Shown here: in pieces, positions 44,799-55,323 of the stretch
Layout: every line of letters begins with the position of its first letter
Position numbering within the stretch: the first letter of the stretch is position 1
NCBI GenBank assembly: GCA_022828595.1
Contig: JAKGHH010000001.1
Location: 140,387,017 to 140,451,016 of the forward strand
From: Nelumbo lutea
Lineage: Eukaryota; Streptophyta; Magnoliopsida; Proteales; Nelumbonaceae
Direction of reading: 5' to 3'
Length of the DNA: 64,000 nt
Translations under genes and position numbers: made by a program
Notes under the pieces: generated by a model
Databases searched by the model: none
What the model was told of the DNA's origin: nothing
The model's input: only the letters and a program-made list of their open reading frames with translations

Positions 44799-45543
44799 TG
44801 ATAGAGGTCAAATCATCCAACTTCCCTGCTGGTGGACAATTCAGATGAGTGGTGTTAAGGTTGACAGACTTTTCAAGAAGCACGAGATTAGAGTACTTGG
44901 GGATTTGGACCCAAGCTAGACACTCCGATGCTTAAGTTAGTCGAGTTGAATGAACAAGAAAGTGAAGGGAGATTCAGAGAGCTAGTGGGCTAGTATGCAC
45001 TAAATCGCGCATACCTTGTGAAGGTGTGGAGGTGCCTTTTTATAGACCTTGGGATCCAAGATCCGTGTCTGAGATACCTAGAGCGATAGGCCTTATCAGC
45101 CCATTATCTTTGGGGTGTTTTCTTCCAATGCTGGTGATGATCCTCATCCAGTCCCTCTGAAGTGTGCGAGACCGAGGTCATCTCTGCCAGGTGGATGACA
45201 TGCCACTGTCTATTTTAGAACCGATATGCACGCTAACCGAATAAGGATAGCCTGCCGCATAGGTCGGTACCCTAGAGGTTGGCTAGCTACTTAAGTCGCT
45301 GGCTTCCAAGGTTGTGAAGGTTAAACTGGCATCTAAAATCATTTGCTTGTTCTCCCAAGGTGATGTGCTTTGTTCTGATGTGGAGCACCCTGCCAGTCTT
45401 CCATCGGTTGAGATGTAGGTCAAGCTAGTAGGGTTGGGCCAATCTGGCTAGTGTGACTTTCCTCCACATGGCACTAAGGTGTCATTAAACGATTTGGACT
45501 CACCGTATGGCGCCATGTGATTGGAAGGCTAGATCACCCATCA
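44799..45543 (-). repeat. Gypsy C 5' LTR
   Basis: Bounded by TGATAGAGG at the left and CACCCATCA at the right (right edge uncertain by 3 bp), about 745 bp. No partner LTR in the window. It shares ACTCCGATGCTTAAGTTAG with the LTR of element D. Confidence 0.72.
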
Positions 45544-47389
45544 TCAATAATCAGTAGGCATATTCAAAGTATCAATACACCAACCGGTACTTTAACTGAT
45601 GCATATTTTATTTTTTTTAGTTTTCTTTTAATTTTAGTTTTAAGTATAATTTTATATATAAAATAACGAGTTCATGAAAATACTTGTAAACAGTGTATCA
45701 ACACTCAAAGATACAATACGATACACCTTGTATAGGATGTATCATGTCAAAACTTTGAACCTAGTGTTATATATTTGATATGAGAGAGAGAGAGAAGAGA
45801 ATACCATAGGGTATAGATTTTAATAAATCCATGAAACTATAAGGGTATTTTAATAAATGACCCTTTCTATTATTTAGCTTTCACTTAATAAATCCTGTGT
45901 ATCACACGAGTCCCCGTTAGTAGAGTATAAAATAAAACATATGGATGGAGTCTAGTAATTTTCTTTTTTTTGGGGGGGTGGGGAGTTATATAACTTTTTT
46001 TTTGTCTTACATAATGAAAAATTTAACATTAAGTCAATTATATTATAGAAAGTCACAACATAAACAATACAAGTAGATAGATAGATAGGAAGGGAACTCA
46101 TGGAATTACTTTTCCCTTGGTATTTTAGGCAAAAACAAGATAATGAGAAAATGGGAAAATGAGATAGGGAGTAGAGGAGGTAAGGTTTCGAGAGAAATAG
46201 GAAGGAGGGTTTGAGTGTATTACAGCTCTTTTTGAAAGAAAAAGTTTTGAATGTATTACAGCTCTTTTTAAAAGAAAAAGTAAACATTTTTTTTTTAATT
46301 TTGAGAATTAAGTGGAGGGTGTAACTAAATGAATAAATGGTTTTAATAGAAACCTTTTTTTTAGGGGGGCGGGGGAGGGTCGTACAACCTTGCAGGAAAT
46401 ATGAGTTCGTTGAGGAAGAAGAAGAATATTTTCCACTAATTGCTACCATCACCACTACCGCTATTTTAGCCACCGGCAGCAAGCTGTTGTCGTAGCCAGA
46501 GTAGCCATGAATAGGTAAGTCCCTTTTTTGAACTACTACTATATGAGTGGTAGTGTTGACCAGTACTCGTGAACCAATATTAATCCATTACAGATGAATC
46601 AGGTCAAATCCAATCCGATGAATATTTTAGACCAATTTGGACCAGTCCAATTTAGTGTCTGGATCAATCATCCAGATTGGTTTTAATAATTTAGATTGTT
46701 TTCATGCCCAAACCTGGTACATGACACATATATTCTTATTTTGTATCAATAGACCAAACAATATTAGTTTAAACCGGCCCAATACAATATAAATCCATTA
46801 ATTCAATCCAATAAATACTTTGAACTATTAAGCCTAGATTGGTCCAATTCAATATATTTTATTTGTTCATCCAATCCCTCAAAATTGATTTTTATTTGGA
46901 CGGATCCAACGCAAAACTGGTCCATTGACACCCGTAATTTGGATTATTCATCAATTTGACTATCTGGATTGACTTTTTTCTCTAAGTCAACGAATTGCTT
47001 CAACTTCCGGATTTGGTTTAACCCAGACCGGTCTTCCTCATTGGGTGCCAGGTTAACCAGTCTGACCGACCAAGCCAACACGGGTTGCAAAAACTGGCTC
47101 TTAAAACTGGACCCCAGGTTGGCCTAGACTGGGCCTAATCTGCTCATATTGCACCCTTGATTGTAACCCAACGTGTATTGTTTTATGCCTATTTTGATGT
47201 AATAAGATAATTTTAAAAGATGGGTTAAAAACCATTATTTATTATTTTTTTGGCAATTTTTATTTGAATAAATCAAATGGTTGACCATACGGTTGAACCA
47301 TTCAACTCATAAAGCCAAACGGTTCTACATCCATCTTGGCAAAAATAAATTAAAGATTCTTTTCTCAATTTCTTTATTATTATTATTTA
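45544..47389. other. Intergenic, degenerate repeats
   Basis: AT-rich at 45590-45960 with a (GA)n run at 45780-45798. At 46215-46280 a segment of about 36 bp with GTATTACAGCTCTTTTT is tandemly doubled. 46580-47160 has AATCCAATCC and GGTCCATTGACACC words related in reverse to 63790-64000. A minus frame open at 45952-46482 is low-complexity and not supported. Confidence 0.45.
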
Positions 47390-47508
47390 GGCTCAGTTTG
47401 GAAAGAATACAAATACAAATATATACAGTATAAATACATATAAAACAATACAAAATACAAGATTTTACACTCTACGTATTTGCATTTGTATTCCTTCCAA
47501 ACTGAGCC
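47390..47508. mobile_element. Tourist-like MITE copy 3 (119 bp)
   Basis: Starts GGCTCAGTTTGGAAAGAATA and ends CCTTCCAAACTGAGCC, a near-perfect inverted pair. TTA duplication at 47387-47389 and 47509-47511. Best preserved copy in the window. Confidence 0.9.
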
Positions 47509-47929
47509 TTAACACCAAAGGCACATCCATTCAATGGATCCTAAGTTACATCAAATGATAAGGGAGTAACCAGAAAGTTCGGGATTATGGACCAGGTTTT
47601 AGGAGAGCTTACCCAAGTGATTGTTTCCCAAGAAAGATTTACCCAGGTAAGTGTATTTACCCATGTTCTTTTATTTCCCATGTAATTAAGGAAATGTCCA
47701 TTTTATCTACAAAAATCCATTATTACAAGGGACATTTTTGTCCCTTTCAAGTGTTGGCAACTTTCCCCCAAGGTGGGAAAATTATTTACTCACCTAGGAG
47801 ATGGGTATCACTTACCCTTACCTCCAACAAAGAGTCAATGATTATCTTAGCATCACCTACTTTCAAAAATAACTGAGTGAAGCCCAAGTTGTAAGGCAAA
47901 TTTGATATTTTCAAGCAGAGCTAAGGTTG

Positions 47930-48110
47930 GATATACAGAGCAGGGGAAGCAGCAAGAGGAATAATTCGAGAAAAGATGAAAGAACCACTGTCATCACGAA
48001 TAATCAATCCAGTTCCAGATTTTGAAACTGAAGTAGCACCATCAAAAATTAAGTTTCAATCTGCCTGTTGGGGGTCTGCTCCAACGTTTCGGTTGTAAAA
48101 CAGTAGATGT
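47930..48110 (-). pseudogene. RNase H-like (RVT_3) fragment
   Basis: The minus frame reads RWSRPPTGRLKLNFDGATS then GTGLIIRDDSGSFIF, matching the plant RNase H-like domain pattern (W-PP-G-KLNFDGA ... G-G-IIRD--G). The fragment ends in RIIPLAASPAL. Such domains occur at the end of some plant LINEs and as separate copies. Only about 55 residues remain. Confidence 0.7.
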
Positions 48111-48215
48111 GATATATCCTCATTTCCAAAGCCATGAAACACAGGAGATGTTACATGATTCTGAAAGATAAGACGTACCTTAGGCTCAGTTTGGAAGGAA
48201 TACAAATATAAATAT

Positions 48216-49136
48216 TGATGCTGTGCAACCTGGGCACTCCAAACTGGCTGCTGACTGACTCCTATCTGGCAACGGACAGCACTTGAGAAGAAGACGGTGA
48301 AAAATTCTTGGGGGACTTGTCTAGTGGGAATACTCCGATGCTTAAGTTAGAACGCTGGGAAAAATAGTAAAGAGTGTAGAAGAGGCTAAGAGTGTAGGTA
48401 AGATGATTCAAGATGATTCAAGATTAGCTCGAGAGCAAGCTTGAGTAAGGTAAGATGATTCAAGATCCAAAATCAGATCAGATCCCCTCCCCTTCGACTA
48501 AGGGGCTCTCATATAGGTGTTTGTCTCAAATAGGGTGTAACCGCCACTGGGCTTCTGTTGTAGCTGTTATCTGCCAGGGCTGCGCAGGTAACCGTTGCAG
48601 GGTACTACCCAATCGGGAGAGTGACACGTCCTGGGAGGACAGGCATGCCACCATCTGTCAAGAGACGTGGGTGTAGTCTGTTGAATTGGTAGGGACTACG
48701 TCGTTAGCCAGGAGACATGGCGTAGTCTGACGGGTACGATCTTGTTAGATAGAAGCTTCCTGAAAGCATCGCGTTGCTATCCTATTGCATAGCGAGCTAC
48801 CCTGTCGTGAGCTACTTCATAGCGAACTCCTAGGGGTGCTTCGAGGTGACCCCGCTCAAGGTTGCCTTTGGGGCAGTTTTTCTGCCTAAGTGTTGGAGTG
48901 AGCTGGTTACCCTAGCTCGCGAGCTGGGATAGTCTTGGAGTATTCCCTTTCAGTAGCTCGGGGGACCTTGAGCTCACGTTGTAGCGAGCTCCTCCTATAG
49001 CGAGTTATGACGTAGCGAGCTATCCTGCGGGCTCGTTACTTAGCTGCGGTCAAGCTTTGGTGCTGAGTTGTTGTTCGTGCTGAGTCATGTCCATGTGTCA
49101 TTGTCTCAAGGGGTCTGGTCAAATCACCCTCCATCA
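48216..49136 (-). repeat. Gypsy D 3' LTR
   Basis: About 921 bp. On the minus strand it begins TGATGGAGGG after a purine tract. It carries many TAGCGAGCT words. Confidence 0.8.
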
Positions 49137-49152
49137 ATTGCCCCTCACTCCT
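49137..49152 (-). other. Gypsy D polypurine tract
   Basis: The minus strand reads AGGAGTGAGGGGCAAT before TGATGGAGGG, the same layout as GAGGGGCAAC before TGATGTAGGG in element B. Confidence 0.65.
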
Positions 49153-49457
49153 CGGGCTAAGAGTGCCACCTTAGCGTGAGGAGTTCATGAAATGTGACGG
49201 GTGGATTTGATCAAAGTTCAAACTTGATTGACTACTCGTATTAAATGTGCGCGCAGAAGCCAGGGGATTTCTGATTTTTTGAATGCCGAGAAACACGTCG
49301 AGCGACTCTTAACTCTGGATGTCGGGCAGCCGTCATTACCTCAATCATGGGAGACGTGCAGCCAGTCACACTTCGGTTTCAAAAGACATGTGGTTAGCTT
49401 GACTGCGAACAGTCATATCTGTCTCAATTTGGGCCTTTGATCTGGGGGCACAGTGGC

Positions 49458-49465
49458 TATAAATA
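49458..49465 (+). promoter_or_regulatory. TATA box of gypsy D aORF
   Basis: TATAAATA in the context GGCTATAAATAGGAGGGCCC, about 150 bp before the aORF ATG. The context resembles the box before the B aORF. Confidence 0.6.
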
Positions 49466-50347
49466 GGAGGGCCCCCTAGGCATCATTTTCTTTCATGCTA
49501 ACTTGCTTTGTCTTCAAATTCTGAGGTTGCGCATCCATCTAATCTGCCCGAGCTCTTCTCCTGTTCACATCGTTTCATCTTTTCTGGTGAGTCTAATCAT
49601 TCTGTCAATCATGTTTGGGTATTCATACCACATTTATCCCCAGGACGACACCCCCTCGAGCTCAGGGAGAGCTTGGGAGCAGGTGTTGGAGGCTCGGGAG
49701 GTCTCCGTCAAGGTGGCTTCTACTCCTCGGGGCAGAGAGCCTGACACCTTTGGTCCCTCCTCTATGACGATGGAGAGACTTAGATGTCTAGTTCACTACT
49801 TTAACCTTTTCGGGGACCTCATCTACAGTCTCCCCTCGAGTAACTTTCCATGGGAGCATGGTCCCAATGACATAGTGATTTTCCAAGAACAACTTGAGGC
49901 TGGCCTGTATCTTCCTCTGCACCCTCTAATAGTGGAGGTGTTGAATCATTTCAACATCATCATTAACCAGCTCCATCCCAACGCCATTCAGAATGTAGTT
50001 GGGGCTATTTCTCTGTGCTATGAGTATTGTCTTCCCCTTGATCTTGATATCTTTTCTTCCATTCTCTGCATCACCGGAAAGGCATTCCTACTACTTTTCT
50101 CCCCGTCGCAGCTTCAAGCTCGTGCACAATCTGCCAAACAGGATCCTGGCCTAGAAGCAGGACTATTTTGTGGTCCGTAACCCCAAGGGGTGGCCCTTCC
50201 CAACTTCTTGGAGGGCTGCCATCCAGGACTCTGGGGTTGAGTTGGACCCTGAAACTCAGAAAACGCTACTGTCATGGGCAGTAGTAGGCCTTCTTTGTTC
50301 AAACTACTTGACCGAGGAAAAGCTCATGCAGGCTTACCTGAGTTCAG

Positions 50348-50388
50348 GTAGGTTGCCTTTTAGGTCGCGTAGTGCCTTCTAAAAATAT

Positions 50389-50440
<52 letters not shown>

Positions 50441-50476
50441 TTTTTACTGGACTAATACCTTATGGTTTTTTGGCAG
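50348..50476 (+). other. Predicted intron 1 of gypsy D aORF
   Basis: 129 bp, TCAG|GTAGGT...TTTTTGGCAG, phase 1. It holds a (CA)n(TA)n microsatellite, which explains its greater length than the 85-bp intron in element B. Confidence 0.7.
50386..50436. repeat. (CA)n(TA)n microsatellite
   Basis: About 11 CA followed by about 14 TA units. Confidence 0.9.
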
Positions 50477-50883
50477 CCATCATGTCTAGTGTTGGCGTGC
50501 GCCACCTTCTTTCCAATAATCAGAAGCGTAAGGCGAAGATGTCACGTCTTGATCGAGCTTCCACTTCTGGGGGCACTGAGTTCGAGTCTACTAAGCTAGA
50601 ATTTGTTTCTCCACCGCCTGAGGTTCCACCAGTCCCATCTGAAGGAGGTGCCAGAGAAGGTGGCCTCGAGGAGGGCGAGCTCCCGAGGCAAGGGCTATTT
50701 CCTCTTGGGCCTTCCCGCCCATTCCCCTACCCGCAGTTCCCGGTGGGGAACTGGGAGGGTGTCAATGATTACCTCGTAGCTAGGCGGAAGAGCCGAAGGG
50801 TGATCTGCCACGAGGAGGTCGCTAGGTGGGGGGAGATGGAGCCCAAGGCGCTTGTCGCACTCGCCGCTTCTCACTATATGGTG

Positions 50884-50958
50884 GTAAGTGGTCTTTTCTC
50901 TTTCTTCTCATTCTTTCCTTTCTTTTCCTGTTTTCTGACCTTAGTCTCTTGTTGGCAG
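50884..50958 (+). other. Predicted intron 2 of gypsy D aORF
   Basis: 75 bp, ATGGTG|GTAAGT...TTGGCAG, phase 0, with a pyrimidine-rich body. Equivalent to 23424-23348 in element B. Confidence 0.72.
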
Positions 50959-51479
50959 GTGAACTCCGCCATCCACGCCATGGCCCTCTAGACCAACATC
51001 CACTCCGGTGACGCTTGCAATCAGAGGGCCAACGTCCAGAAGCTCCAAGGCGAGCTCGACCAGGCCCAAGGTGAGATCCTTCAGGCTCGCAATGGGAGCG
51101 AGGCCCAGGAGCTGCTTGCCCGTGACCAGGAGGTGCAGATCACCAGGCTTTCTGAGGAGAGCGCACGCTACAGGGAGGAGTCACCGAGGGTGGTAGTGGA
51201 GAGGGAGCTCCTTCACCAGCAGATTCGAGACTTGGAGTCTACACTTCTGGACCGAACTCAAAACTTCGACACCATGGTGGAGACCGAGTGGGCTAAGGCG
51301 GTCTGGGTCTTCAAGGACTCCCAGGAGTATCATGACCTCCAAGTGAAGTATGGCTCGAGTTCGTACTGCTCCAGATTCAATCTCTGTCGTTGGTTGGTCC
51401 GAAAGAAATTCTCTGGGCTCAACCTCGACAGCATCCCAATGAAGGGCCTGGCTTTCGAGATAGCGGACTAGGCAGAGGA

Positions 51480-52190
51480 AGAGGAGCCTGACTCCCCAGA
51501 GGACGAGGACGAGGTGGAGGAGGTGGACCCGGGTGCCAGAACCTGGTTTTCAAAAATCTTCTTCTTGGACAGGTGTGCCGTTTTTTACTTCTTGTTGAAC
51601 TTTCTCGAGCTTTTTGGCTTGTTTTTTTTATTTATGAAATAGTAATGAAAATTTTCCTTTTTTTGCTAATTATGGTGTGCTCTTTTATTTTTTGCGAAAG
51701 CGCTCATCACTCGAGCTATTAGAGCTACATACCTGAAATAGGATTTTCGGTAATTATTACCCCGAGATATCCTTAGTGTTTTGAGGCATTTTTATAGTAT
51801 ACCGCGAAGTAGTTACCGTGTATGCCTGAACTGTATGTTTGTAGGTTGTTCCTTATTTGGTTTAATTGATGTACTGAGACGAGCTATGCTTCGTAGGGTT
51901 CAGACCCGAGCTGCTTACGTCTTTGGTACTTCATACTTCGCCTTTACCAATGAAGTGGCTAAGTCTTTCACGGTGCCGAGGTCTTACTTAGCTCGGTGTT
52001 TTAGCCCTTATGCTGAGGGGGTGACTTATAGTCTGTCCTTGGAGTTTGCCCATGCCATGGAGGCGACTGGGTCTTATTGCACCGATGTCGTGTTAGCTCG
52101 GCATTTTGGCCCTTAGGCTCTGAGAGTGACGCATGGTCTATTCAGTAGTTACAGGTAATACTGCCTTAAGTTGACAATATTCCATGCCCG
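51480..52190. other. Gypsy D spacer between aORF and integrase
   Basis: An acidic tail (EEEEPDSPEDEDEVEEV) could continue the aORF after the stop near 51471. The rest (51540-52190) shows no domain. Confidence 0.4.
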
Positions 52191-53330
52191 ATGTACTTGT
52201 TTCCCTTCAATGGTTTCGAGCTCGTACGTTCCTTCCCCGAGCACCTATTTCACTCAGTAGGGTCCTTCCCAATTCGGTCCGAGCTTGCCAACGCTAGGCT
52301 CAAGTACCATCACTTTACGAAGGATCAGGTCACCGACGCGGAGATTCTGCTTCTTGACCCTGGCGTTGTAGTACCGAGATACTCTTTGTTGGTAAGTTGC
52401 AGTCCTGATATATGTGAGGTCCCTTACTTCATCGAATAGGTCGAGGTTGGTACGTAGTTCGTCTTCATTTGCCTTGTCGTCATATGTTTCCAATCGTAGC
52501 GAGGGAACCTCGACCTCAGCTGGGATGACTGCTTCGGTGTCGTAGGTGAGGTTGAAGGGAGTCTCTCCTGTGGCGGTCTTCTCTGTGGTTCAGTAGGCCC
52601 ATAGGACACTGGGTAGCTCATCTACCCATAGTTCTTTAGCTCGGTCTAACCGTGCCTTCAGTCCGTGGAGGACAGCTCTGTTCATGACCTCTGCTTGACC
52701 GTTTGCTTGAGGGTGTGCGACTGAAGTGAAGTTCTATCGGATCCCCATGTCTTGGCACCAGTTCTAGAATTTAATATCCTCGAACTACTTACCGTTATTA
52801 GAAATCAGTACCCGAGGTAGCCTGAAGTGGCATACTATGTTCTTCCAAAAGAAGTTCTGGATGTTTCGAGCTGTGATCCTCACGAGAGGTTCAACTTCTA
52901 CCCACTTGGTGAAATAATCCACTGCTACCACTAGAAACTTCCTCTGGCCTGTCGCTAGTGGAAACGGTCCGAGTATATCAATGCCCCATTGCGCGAAAGG
53001 CCACGGGCTGGTGAGATACTTGAGGTCGGTAGTGGTTGGTGCTAGATATTGGCATTATTTTGGCACTTAGTCACACTTTCTAACGAGTTCAATAACATCT
53101 GTTTTCATTGTTGGCCAGTAGTACCCTTGTCGTAGTGCTTTTTGGGCGAGGGCCCTATGCCCCAAGTCTCTGCCGCACAGGCTCTCATGAATGCCGCGGA
53201 GTACGAGCTCGACTTCAGAAGGTCGCAAGCAACACAGGTAGGGGAGCATGTAGGATCTTCGGTACAGCCATTCATCTATCATGACGTATTTGGCCGCCTG
53301 ACGCTCTACCCTTCTGGTGGCATTACAATC
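52190..53330 (-). pseudogene. Gypsy D integrase (catalytic Asp replaced)
   Basis: Zinc-finger region at 53067-53282 (GIHESLCGRDLGHRALAQKA, YYWPTMKTDVIELVRKCD). Core: first Asp in VVAVDYFTKWVEVEPL. The second should be in SDNGKQF but reads SNNGK then a stop (near 52800). Glu is kept in QANGQAEVMNRAVL. C-terminal part 52254-52493 (YQQRVSRYYNARVKKQ, VGDLILRKVM, GKLGPNWEGPY). The Asp to Asn change and several TAGs make it inactive. Confidence 0.88.
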
Positions 53331-53369
53331 TGTAAAGAGAGTCCCATGTAGCAGGAAGCTCGCGAGCAG

Positions 53370-53890
53370 GTCAATCCAGCTCAGTTCTGCTTGAACGACA
53401 AGAGTGACCTCCTCTGCCCCCCCCGTGAATGCTAGGCCGAGGCAGGTTCTCTATGTACACAGTTCTCATGGTGTTATTACTGGTTCTGGCTAACCGGGAC
53501 AGGGCGTCAGGCTCAGTGTTCTCTAACCTCGGGACTTGCCTGATGAAGTGAGACTGGAAGTTGAGAAGAGACTCTCTTACTTTGGCTAAGTAGGCAATCA
53601 TAGTTGGTTCGCAAGTTTCGTATTCTCCTATGACCTAATTGACCATGAGCTGGGAATCACTGCAGATGACGATATGCTTGGCTTTTTCACTTCTTTGGCT
53701 AGAGCTAGCCCATCTATTAACACCTCTTACTCCGCTTCATTGTTGGATGCCACGAACTCAAAGCATAATGCGTACCCCAGTTTCGTGCCGCGTGGGCGTA
53801 TAGAACGATTCCGGTTCCATTGCCCTACTGGTTTGAGGAGCCATCTACGTGAAGGATCTAGGGCTCGTCATCCCAGTTCACGCTTGGCCT
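53370..53890 (-). pseudogene. Gypsy D second RNase H-like domain
   Basis: Minus frames read ILHVDGSSN near 53850, then after frameshifts NDSQLMVNQV-like sequence near 53650 and AYLAKVRESLLNFQSHFIRQ and RLENTEPDALSRLA (53371-53601). This is the additional RNase H found in Tat elements. Confidence 0.8.
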
Positions 53891-54258
53891 AACTAGGAGA
53901 GATGCTGCACTGGTTGCTACTTCACGGTGCTCGAGCTCAACTGGCCTGGGAGCTTCGGGCTCTCCCAAACTGGGGGCTCGCGCTCAACCGGCCTGTGGAC
54001 TTCGGAGCTGAAAGTGCACTCCGCGACAAAGTCTGCTATGGCTTGGGCCTTGATAGTAGTTCATGGCTTGTATTGGAGGTCGTACTCGCTGAGCTCAATG
54101 GCCCACTTCGTCAGTCGACCAGAGACCTCGGGCTTGAGTAAGACTTGCCTCAGAGGTTTGTTGGTAAGAACGATAATAGTATGAGCCTAAAAGTACGGAC
54201 GGAGCTTTCGGGCTATAACGACCAGTGCGTATGCCAATTTTTCTATCTCTGGATATCT
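53891..54258 (-). pseudogene. Gypsy D RNase H C-terminal part, cut at deletion joint
   Basis: Minus frames read RYPEIEKLAYALVV, LRPYFQAHTIIVLTNKPLRQ and TKWAIELSEYDLQYKP. The upstream half and all of RT are gone: LTR sequence starts at about 54259. Confidence 0.8.
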
Positions 54259-54837
54259 TGTCAAATCGGGCGTAACCGCCACTGGGCTTCTTGCCGCAGC
54301 CGTTATCTGCTAGGGCTGTGCAGGTAATCGTTGCAGGGTACTACCCAATCGGGTGAGTGACACGTCCCGGGAAGATAGGCACGCCACCATCTGTCGAGAG
54401 ATGTGGGTGTAGTCTGTTGAATTGGTAGGGACTGTGCCATCAGCCAGGAGACATGACGCAGTCTGACGGGTACGGTCTTATCAGATAGAAGCTTCCTGAA
54501 AGCATCGCGTTGCTTAGTCGCGAGCTACCTTGTAGCGAGCTATCTTGTCACGTAGCGAGCTCCTAGGGGTGCTTCGAGGGGACCCTAAGTGTTGGAGTGA
54601 GATAGTTACCCTAGCTCACGAGCTGGGATAGTCTTGGAGTATTCCCTTTTAGTAGCTCAGGGGACCTTGAGCTCGCGTTGTAGCGAGCTCCCCCGACAGC
54701 GAGCTATGACATAGCTAGCTATCCTGTAGGCTCGTTACTTAGCCGCGGTCAGGTTGTGGCGCTGAGCTGTTGCTCGTGCTGAGTCAGGTCCACGTGTCAT
54801 CGTCTCAAGAGGTCAGGTCAAATCATCCTCCATGTAT
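54259..54837 (-). repeat. Gypsy D 5' LTR remnant
   Basis: Matches the 3' LTR from about 48524 onward (GTAACCGCCACTGGGCTTCT). The inner 300 bp that would border the primer site are deleted. It also lacks a short block present in the 3' LTR near 48850. Confidence 0.85.
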
Positions 54838-54915
54838 AATATATACAAAATAATATAAAAATATAGTTTTACACTCTACATATTTATATTTATACTTCTT
54901 CCAAACTGAGCTTTA

Positions 54916-55320
54916 TGGATGATAAATTCTGGACTCTATTTTTTATGATTAAAAATAATGGCATTTCTAGCAATCAGATTGTTCAAAGAATGATATTGAT
55001 TTTCCATGCTATAAGGTCATTGGTCTCAATTTCTTTATGGTTTTAGAACAGTTCTTATCTAATAATTTTCTGTTTGAAGCCAATATTAAATACTGCATCG
55101 AATCATTATTCAAATTGCAGGTGATGGGCTTGGTGGAAATTAATGATATTCAGTATCTGAATTACATAATACTACATAATGGGGAGAGAGAAGAAGAATG
55201 AGCTACAATTAGGATGGATGTTGGCAACTAACGAGTTTTCTCAGCAAATTTGGGAAAAGAGAAAATAAGAAGAAAGAAATTGTAAGGGTCTGAAACGATC
55301 TAGATCCTGTTATCATCAGA
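54916..55320. other. Intergenic, no recognised feature
   Basis: AT-rich; no domain or repeat recognised. Confidence 0.4.
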
Positions 55321-55323
55321 CCT

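Larger units (their letters stand above)
35565..45543 (-). mobile_element. Ty3/gypsy retrotransposon C, Tat type, split by insertions and 3'-truncated
   Basis: On the minus strand: 5' LTR (44799-45543), primer site, gag N-half (43539-44760), insertion of about 5 kb (38572-43538), gag C-half (38380-38566), protease (37954-38166), RT split by a 755-bp repeat (36632-37386), and RNase H ending near 35565. Integrase and the 3' LTR are missing. Domain sequences are those of the Tat lineage, but the LTR differs from those of B and D. Confidence 0.85.
49611..51471 (+). pseudogene. Gypsy D extra ORF (aORF) with two predicted introns
   Basis: Opposite to pol. Likely start ATG 49611 (MFGYSYHIYPQDD). 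Exon 1 (49611-50347) carries IVIFQEQLEAGLYLPLHPLI, VVGAISLCYEYCLPLDLDIF, and after a one-base frameshift near 50092, FSPRRSFKLVHNLPNR and VRNPKGWPFPTSW: the putative gypsy-type transposon (Transposase_28/PMD-like) domain. Intron 50348-50476, phase 1. Exon 2 (50477-50883) is Pro/Gly-rich and ends in RRKSRRVICHEEVARWGEME and ALAASHYMV. Intron 50884-50958, phase 0. Exon 3 (50959-51471) is a heptad-like coiled coil (VQKLQGELDQAQGEILQA), then FKDSQEYHDLQVKYGS, like the B end. An in-frame TAG lies near 50989. Function unknown. Confidence 0.78.
48216..54837 (-). mobile_element. Ty3/gypsy retrotransposon D, Tat type, internally deleted, inside a MITE
   Basis: Left (3') LTR 48216-49136; right (5') LTR kept only as 54259-54837. 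The 5-bp flank AATAT occurs at 48211-48215 and 54838-54842, and removing the element plus one AATAT restores the sequence seen in MITE copy 3. The plus strand carries the extra ORF (49611-51480); the minus strand carries integrase, second RNase H and the end of the first RNase H. A deletion joins RNase H directly to the middle of the 5' LTR near 54258, removing primer site, gag, protease and RT. Confidence 0.9.
48183..54912. mobile_element. Tourist-like MITE copy 4, split by gypsy D
   Basis: Left part 48183-48215 starts GGCTCAGTTTGGAAGGAATA; right part (after gypsy D) runs to 54912 and ends TTCCAAACTGAGCT. TTA duplication at 48180-48182 and 54913-54915. The intact sister copy 3 shows how the two halves join. 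Confidence 0.88.

Noticed and set aside
45952..46482. 176-codon minus-strand open frame
   Set aside because: Low-complexity Ser/Phe/Lys-rich translation over A/T runs and a tandem 36-bp duplication; no domain, no good start context.
48216..48220. Gypsy D and gypsy C as two ends of one element
   Set aside because: Their LTRs share only the ACTCCGATGCTTAAGTTAG word, and D has its own LTR pair and target duplication.
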